Shown: piece after piece, positions 59,238-64,000 of the stretch
How positions within the stretch are numbered: position 1 is the stretch's first letter
How the letters are laid out: the number at the start of each line of letters is the position of its first letter
DNA from: Jannaschia sp. S6380
GTDB lineage: Bacteria > Pseudomonadota > Alphaproteobacteria > Rhodobacterales > Rhodobacteraceae
Direction of reading: 5' to 3'
Assembly (NCBI RefSeq): GCF_023015695.1
Contig: NZ_JALKAS010000002.1
Location: 62,001-126,000 of the forward strand
DNA length: 64,000 nt
Position numbers and translations under genes: made by a program
The notes under the pieces: generated by a model
The model's input: the letters and a program-made list of their open reading frames with translations, nothing else
Told to the model about the DNA's origin: nothing
Database searches by the model: none

Positions 59238-60431
59238 TCACTCGACCCGGGTGATCTGGTCCATCAGGGCCGCCCGGTCGGTCATCTGCCAGCTCTCCGC
59301 GATCGCGCCGTCCTCGATCCGGTGCACTGCGATCGCGCCGACGGAGACGTCCCGGCCTGTCGCCGGCACGCCGAACAGCGTGCCCTCGTGACGGCCGCGC
59401 ACCGTTCCGCGTACGGTCACCATATCCTCGGCGACGATGACGTCCTCGACCTCGAAGCGCACGTTCACCAGGCCCTCCGCCACTTCGGTAAGCCGGTCGA
59501 CGACCGCCGCCGCATCGCGGTCGGGTTCGGAGGGTGAGACGCCGTGCGCGATCCATTCCGCCGACAGCACTTCGCCGAGCGAAGCGATATCGCCCGTGTT
59601 CAGCGCGCCGTAATACCGGTCCACCATGTCGAGCGCCTTATCCTCCACCAGCAATGGCGAGGCCAAGGCGTCGGCGAAGTGCCCGACGTCGGGTTTGGCC
59701 GACTTCAGGCGGACGTAGCCCAGGACCTGGTTGTCCCGATCGGGGTCGAGGACCAGGATCTCGCCTTCCAGGACCCTGAACTGCGTAAGCTCCTCGATGT
59801 TGGTGTAATGCGTGACGATTAGCAGCGGGCCGGACCTGTCCGGGTCGCCGTCCCAGGCCGACACGCGTTCGCGCAAAACGGTGGTGTCCCGCGCGCCCTG
59901 CAGGGACAGCAGCAGGTTGAGTTCGGCCTCCGTCTCGACCGGCATGTCGCGCGCGGCCTGCGGATCGACCCGGGCGATGCCGGCGAGGAGGCTCTCCGTG
60001 GTTTGCTGGTTGCGACACCACCGACTGGTCACGATCCGCGAAGGCAGGATGTCGTTCGCCGCCATCAGCATGCCGAGATCGCGCATCGCGGCCATGCCCT
60101 CCTCGATCATCACGCGCTGGTTGGCGCAGTCGGTGGGTGCGACGTCCTTCGTGTCGAGCTTGGACCAATCGGTCGGGCCGTGCCGCATCAGGAAGACCAC
60201 GTCGTCGCGGAGGAACATCTCCTCGAGTTGCTGGTAGGGCTCGAAGCGCAGCGCGTCGTCGACGTCGCCCGCGCCGATCGCGGACTCCATGGTCATCTCG
60301 CCCATGTGCGCCGAGATCTGCCGCATGTTGTCCGATCTCGACTCGGCAGAACTCTCTTGGGCGGTCGCGGCGTAGGCCCCGAGTAGAATTGATACGATCA
60401 GACAAGCCAAAGGGTTCGTGGCGGTTCTCAT
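59238..60431 (-). CDS. Exported histidine phosphatase fused to SnoaL-like domain
   Basis: A 397-residue protein. Signal peptide RTATNPLACLIVSILLGAYA before ATAQESS. Residues about 70-255 form a histidine-phosphatase domain: catalytic VVFLMRHGPTDWSK, the arginine-containing IVTSRWCRNQQTTESLL and the second histidine in LLIVTHYTNIEEL. Residues about 265-390 form a SnoaL/NTF2-like ester-cyclase-type domain (VDRYYGALNTGDIASLGEVL, EDMVTVRGTVRGRHEG, AIAVHRIEDGAIAESWQM). I do not know this fusion from the families concerned. Start ATG at 60431; no operon partners are evident. Confidence 0.82.
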   Translation of the reverse strand: MRTATNPLACLIVSILLGAYAATAQESSAESRSDNMRQISAHMGEMTMESAIGAGDVDDALRFEPYQQLEEMFLRDDVVFLMRHGPTDWSKLDTKDVAPTDCANQRVMIEEGMAAMRDLGMLMAANDILPSRIVTSRWCRNQQTTESLLAGIARVDPQAARDMPVETEAELNLLLSLQGARDTTVLRERVSAWDGDPDRSGPLLIVTHYTNIEELTQFRVLEGEILVLDPDRDNQVLGYVRLKSAKPDVGHFADALASPLLVEDKALDMVDRYYGALNTGDIASLGEVLSAEWIAHGVSPSEPDRDAAAVVDRLTEVAEGLVNVRFEVEDVIVAEDMVTVRGTVRGRHEGTLFGVPATGRDVSVGAIAVHRIEDGAIAESWQMTDRAALMDQITRVE

Positions 60432-60552
60432 AAGCTGTTCCTCGGGCTGGATCTCACGGCATGTAGGACGTTTGGCGGGCTTGTCGCGCGGGTTGTTCGG
60501 TTCCGCTGGGACCGAGCCTGTTTGGCGGGACATTCCTCGGGAATTGCTCGGC

Positions 60553-61431
60553 CTAGCGGACCATCTCCGCGACCATCCATTCGGCAACCTTGCGGGCCGC
60601 CGCTTTGAGGCGGGCTTGCCGTGGCCATACGAGCCAGTAGGCGCGCCCCGTCGCGACGGCATCAGGAAACGGCTGGACGAGACTGCCGGACGCAAGCGCA
60701 TCGCATGCCAGCGCCTTCCAGGCGAGGTAGACACCTTGTCCGGTGATCGCCGCGTCGAGGCATAGGCCCGCATTCGAGAAGACCGTGCCCCCTTCGACCG
60801 CAGCCTCCTCAAGACCGTGCGCGTCGCGCCAGATGCGCCACCCTTCGGGGTCGCCGTCGTCGTGAAGGATGGAGACGCTCTTCAGGTCGGCCGGGATCCG
60901 CAGCGTGCCGGCAAGCGCCGGAGCGCAGACGGGGAAGACCGGCTGGTCGCAGAGCCTGGTACAGTCCAACCCCGGCCATTCTCCGGTTCCGGCCCGCAGG
61001 CATAGATCGACATCGGCCGTCCAGGGATCGACCAGATCGAAGCTCGCGTCGATCCGGAGGCGGATGTCGGGGTGGACGTCCCGGAGACGACCCAGCCGGG
61101 GCACGAGCCACCGGCTCGCGAAGACGGGCGCGACGGAAATCGTCACCAGACCCGCATCGTTCTGGTGCGCGAGGCGGATCGCCCGCGACAGCTCCGCCAT
61201 GCCACGGGTGAGCGCCCGGCAGACCTCCGCTCCGGCGTCGGTCGGTCGCATACCCTTGGGGCGGCGCTCGAACAGCGTTCGGCCAAGCCGTGCCTCGGCC
61301 TTGATGATGGCCTGGCTGACTGCTCCTTCGCTGACCCCCATCTCGCCGGCCGCGGCGCGCAGTCCACCCAAGCGACCGACCGCCTCGACGGCGCGCAGCG
61401 CGGACAGGGGTAAAAGGTTCAACTCGCGCAT
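60553..61431 (-). CDS. LysR-family regulator (GcvA-like)
   Basis: A 292-residue LysR-type regulator. N-terminal helix-turn-helix: LNLLPLSALRAVEAVGRLGG, AAGEMGVSEGAVSQAIIKAE and LFERRPKGMRPTDAG. The effector domain (VTISVAPVFASRWLVPRLGR, CAPALAG) resembles the GcvA branch. It is divergent from a DMT exporter gene that is interrupted by a stop codon, a classic LysR-target layout, with an inverted repeat in the spacer. Confidence 0.92.
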   Translation of the reverse strand: MRELNLLPLSALRAVEAVGRLGGLRAAAGEMGVSEGAVSQAIIKAEARLGRTLFERRPKGMRPTDAGAEVCRALTRGMAELSRAIRLAHQNDAGLVTISVAPVFASRWLVPRLGRLRDVHPDIRLRIDASFDLVDPWTADVDLCLRAGTGEWPGLDCTRLCDQPVFPVCAPALAGTLRIPADLKSVSILHDDGDPEGWRIWRDAHGLEEAAVEGGTVFSNAGLCLDAAITGQGVYLAWKALACDALASGSLVQPFPDAVATGRAYWLVWPRQARLKAAARKVAEWMVAEMVR

Positions 61432-61451
61432 GGTCGCTGGCTCTTCCGGGG

Positions 61452-61466
61452 TATAGTCCAGCTATA
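61452..61466. promoter_or_regulatory. Candidate LysR-type operator
   Basis: TATAG-TCCAG-CTATA is a perfect 5-bp dyad that contains the T-N11-A LysR box, 21 bases upstream of the LysR regulator start and about 110 bases upstream of the exporter pseudogene. Confidence 0.5.
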
Positions 61467-61573
61467 GGACGGTAGAGAACATATCCATGCCGAATTTGGT
61501 TTGGGGGCATTAACGGTGACGCTCAGGTTGAGCAACCGCACTTGGTCAGCCCATAGATCGGATTGTAGTCACC

Positions 61574-62506
61574 ATGCATGCCGCCCCACGTATCCCTCTC
61601 CTCGTCCTGGAGATCGCCTTCGTCCTTTGCTGGAGCAGCGGCTACGTCACCGCGGAGTTCGCCTTGGCCGGATCGGCCCCCTTCACGGTCCTGTTCGTCC
61701 GCTACATCGCGGCGGCGGGTTTGCTGCTGGGATGGATCGCCCTGCGGCGGCAAAGGGTCCCGCGCGACCTGCGTCTCCTGGGGCGGATCGCCATCTCCGG
61801 CATCTTGTCGAACGCCGTCTGGCCGGCTGCGCTCTACATCGCGCTCTATCTCGGCGTGACCTCGGGAACCGGCGCGCTGCTGACATCGCTTCAACCGATG
61901 GGGACTGCCCTGCTCGGCCTCGCGCTCTTCGGGCGACGTCTGGCCATTCGTCAGGCGATCGGTCTCGGTCTCGGCCTCGTTGGCGTCTATCTCGTAGTTG
62001 CCGAGGACGTGGCGCTGCTATCCGCGCCGCCTTGGGCCTACGCCCTCCCGATCGTATCGGTGACGGCCATCGCGTGGTCCTATGTTCTGGAGGAGCGCGG
62101 GCCGCACGACCCTGCGGAGCGCAAGCCGCTCGCGGTCCTCCTGCTGGTCCAGTTCGCCGCCTCCGCCGTCGTGCTGACACCCTTCGCCGTGGCGGAGGGC
62201 TTTCCGCTGGATCCCGACCCGGTCGTCCTTCTCGCCTTCGGATGGCAGATCGTCGGCCTGTCCATCGCGTCTTAGGGTCTGATGTGGGCGATCCTCGACC
62301 GGTCGGACGCGATGCGAACGTCCGCGCTCATGCCGCTGATGCCGCCCGCCACCTTGGCCATGAGCGCGCTGTTCATCGGAGAGCCGCTCGGCGCGGTCAA
62401 ACTTGCCGGGTTCGCGACCGCCGTCGTCGGAGTCGCGCTGATGAGAGCGAAGCAGGCCAGGCCGGGCGCTCGAAGGGATGCGGGAACGGCACGCTCGGGA
62501 TCATGA
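61574..62506 (+). pseudogene. EamA-family exporter interrupted by in-frame TAG
   Basis: A DMT-superfamily exporter of about 310 codons split by a single amber codon at 62273-62275. The first part (233 residues, eight or so membrane segments, LEIAFVLCWSSGYVTAEFAL, TSLQPMGTALLGL) ends ...QIVGLSIAS at the TAG; the same frame continues GLMWAILDRSDAMRTSALMP and FIGEPLGAVKLAGFATAVVG, the normal end of an EamA protein. No frameshift is needed: one base change from a tyrosine codon explains it. A sequencing error or suppressor read-through is possible. Divergent from the LysR gene. Confidence 0.85.
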
Positions 62507-62759
62507 CCGGACACGCTTCTCCGAATACGTCCATCGGGCACGCGCCGGGCCGTCCCGGACGGAATTCGTCGGGTGAGGCGGCCTCGAACGATCTTCGCAA
62601 AACGATTCCGGGCCCTGGCCGGCCTATGGCTGGGGGCATTGGCCATGGACCGGCTGACCGACGGCGCGCCTTGCGGCGATAAGCGTTCCGCCAAGCCGTT
62701 CGACGATCCGGGTTCGTTGCCGGGTCGCCGTCCCGACCTTGCCCGGTCGACCGGCCGGC
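62507..62759. other. Intergenic region, nothing recognised
   Basis: 253 bases between the end of the exporter pseudogene and the stop of the ArsP-like permease. Open frames here are composition shadows. I see no tRNA, repeat or convincing terminator. Confidence 0.5.
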
Positions 62760-63812
62760 TCATCCCCCGATCCACACTTGGAACAGCAGCCCGCTCGCCA
62801 GCGACCCGGACAGCGCGAGCGTCACATAGAGAACGAAGACCGGTCGTTTCGCGAGCGCCCAGACCGCGATGGCGGCGGGCAGCGAGGTCACCCCACCTGC
62901 GACGAGGAAAGCCAAACCCGCGCCGGGGGCCATGCCCTGCTCGACCAGGCCCGAGACCAGCGGCAGCGCCGCGTAGCCGTTGAGATAGGCCGGCACGCCC
63001 ACCAGCGTCGCCGTCAGGATCGCGCCGATCCCCTCGCCGCCGAGCGCGCGCCCCACGAGTTCGGCAGGGACGAGGGCGATCATCAGGCTCTCCAGCACGA
63101 AGGCCAGCGTCAGCCACCTGGCCAGGAACATCGTTGTGCTCGCGGCGTTTCGCGCGAACCTGGCGCGGCGGTCCTCGTCACGCCAGAACGCCCAGACCGG
63201 GGGCGTGAAGTTGCGGACGCTGGAAACGCCGCATCCGCCGTTGCCCACCCCCTCGCGCAACGGGTCGGCGAAGGCGCCCCCGCGGGTAAGGGCCAAGGTG
63301 ATGTAGCCGCCCGCCACGCCGAGCCCGATGGCGGCGAGCGTCTTGGCAACGGCGAACTCCATCCCCAGCACGCCGATGGTCAGGACGAACATCGACGGGT
63401 CGATCACCGGCGAGGCCAGCCAGAAGGCCATCACGGCAGAAAGCGGCACCCCCATAGCCAGAAGCGCCGCAATAAGCGGGATCACCCCGCAGGAGCAGAA
63501 CGGCGACAGCCCCCCGAAGGCCGCGGCGACGAGGATCATCACCACCGGCGCGCCCGTGAAGACCCGCGCGATCAGGCCGTCCGCCCCGGTCGCGCCCGCA
63601 TAGGCCGCCACACCGATGGAGAGCAGCAGGTAGGGCGCCGTCCCCAGCAGGGCGCGCGCGGTGAATCCGATGCTGTCCGCACCCTGTGCGGGATCGAGGA
63701 CCGCTACGACCGCGAGGATGGCGACGGTGAGGAGCCAGACGCGATGATCGGACCAGAGACGGCGGGCGAAGGCCAAGCCGCGGTCGAGAGGAGGATGGGC
63801 GCTGTCAGTCAT
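62760..63812 (-). CDS. ArsP/YraQ-type permease
   Basis: A 350-residue membrane protein with about eight to ten hydrophobic segments, of the family of ArsP and YraQ permeases (DUF318). The conserved FGGLSPFCSCGVIPLIAALL and FWLASPVIDPSMFVLT are present, and the second half repeats the pattern (VGVPAYLNGYAALPLVSGLV, MAPGAGLAFLVAGGVTSLPA). ArsP exports trivalent organoarsenicals; a cysteine pair in CSCG fits. It follows the end of an ArsR-type gene on the same strand with a 55-base gap, which supports a metal or metalloid role. Start ATG at 63812. Confidence 0.87.
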   Translation of the reverse strand: MTDSAHPPLDRGLAFARRLWSDHRVWLLTVAILAVVAVLDPAQGADSIGFTARALLGTAPYLLLSIGVAAYAGATGADGLIARVFTGAPVVMILVAAAFGGLSPFCSCGVIPLIAALLAMGVPLSAVMAFWLASPVIDPSMFVLTIGVLGMEFAVAKTLAAIGLGVAGGYITLALTRGGAFADPLREGVGNGGCGVSSVRNFTPPVWAFWRDEDRRARFARNAASTTMFLARWLTLAFVLESLMIALVPAELVGRALGGEGIGAILTATLVGVPAYLNGYAALPLVSGLVEQGMAPGAGLAFLVAGGVTSLPAAIAVWALAKRPVFVLYVTLALSGSLASGLLFQVWIGG

Positions 63813-63867
63813 GCCAACATATCCAGTTTAGTAGTTTCTTTAGGCCGAAAAAAGGCTGGGTTGCCCG

Positions 63868-64000
63868 TCATGCCGCGTCCTCCCGGACAAGGGCGACGCC
63901 TTGGCAGCATTCGGCGGTGAGAAAAGAGAGCGCCGCGTCCATGGCGGCGAAGTCGGCACGGTTGACGACCTCGCGACCCCGCCGTTCCTGCATGACCAAC
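63868..64000 (-). CDS. ArsR-family repressor, partial (C-terminal part)
   Basis: The last 43 codons of a gene that runs off the right edge. The peptide VMQERRGREVVNRADFAAMD followed by AALSFLTAECCQG matches the C-terminal wing and last helix of ArsR-family repressors, including the vicinal cysteine pair CC that in many of them binds As(III)/Sb(III). It precedes the ArsP-like permease on the same strand, a typical arsR-arsP arrangement. The N-terminal helix-turn-helix lies outside the window. Confidence 0.8.
   Translation of the reverse strand, partial: LVMQERRGREVVNRADFAAMDAALSFLTAECCQGVALVREDAA

Noticed and set aside
62739..63920. A 393-codon plus-strand frame opposite the ArsP-like permease
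   Set aside because: Charged, repetitive translation, opposite to a permease with the conserved FCSCG motif.

Overview
The window is about 64 kb of gene-dense, high-GC DNA (roughly two thirds G+C by eye). It looks chromosomal and most like an alphaproteobacterium of the Rhodobacterales (Roseobacter/Paracoccus-type). The pointers are a cell-cycle methyltransferase of CcrM type, a secreted protein ending in a VPLPA-CTERM tail, a glycerol ABC transporter of the GlpSTPQUV type, an NDUFA9-like oxidoreductase, a BKACE enzyme, many GTG/TTG starts and many 4-base ATGA/GTGA gene overlaps. There is no rRNA, CRISPR array, prophage or recognisable insertion sequence.

Layout. 1-4.0 kb: partial lptC, an RNase D-like gene and a three-gene sugar ABC operon without its ATPase, all on the minus strand. 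4.2-7.6 kb: tRNA-Leu(CAG), an NDUFA9-like dehydrogenase, a MATE pump and uppP. 7.8-15.6 kb: gltD and gltB (glutamate synthase) separated by three small genes. 15.7-21.3 kb: mtgA, a glutathione transferase, queG, a nucleotide-sugar-epimerase-like gene, two L,D-transpeptidase-like proteins, a CAP-domain lipoprotein and a 60-residue exported protein with a textbook terminator. 21.4-26.3 kb: radC, ccrM, rnhB and small membrane or exported proteins. 26.3-33.4 kb: a DeoR/GlpR-type repressor divergent from a glycerol ABC operon (two ATPases, two permeases, GlpU-like protein, binding protein), into which an AT-richer 65-codon gene is inserted. 33.6-40.3 kb: a Stealth-type phosphotransferase, an MsbA-like exporter and a 1261-residue RTX/lamin-tail/nuclease protein. 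40.4-45.3 kb: tRNA-Arg(UCU), typA, a di-haem peroxidase-like protein and an FG-GAP propeller protein.

45.3-52.8 kb is a complete D-xylose locus: a ROK repressor divergent from xylF-xylH-xylG-xylB-xylA, so import, isomerisation and phosphorylation to xylulose 5-phosphate are all encoded together. 52.8-58.3 kb holds a VPLPA-CTERM protein, a FAD amine oxidase, a DMT exporter, a YqaA-like protein, an ABC-2 ATPase, a small zinc-finger protein and a BKACE enzyme. From 58.3 kb on the genes look accessory: a lipoprotein, a histidine-phosphatase/SnoaL fusion, and a LysR regulator divergent from a DMT exporter broken by one in-frame TAG. The right edge has an ArsP-type permease behind the end of an ArsR-type repressor.

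Most notable are the asymmetric ATP sites predicted for the glycerol transporter, the low-GC gene inside that operon, the phosphatase-SnoaL fusion, the amber-interrupted exporter, the multi-domain nuclease, and strong uncharacterised inverted repeats at 24.9 kb. I found no clearly new defence or mobile system. Coordinates of start codons were chosen by ribosome-binding site, overlap and family length; no database search was possible.
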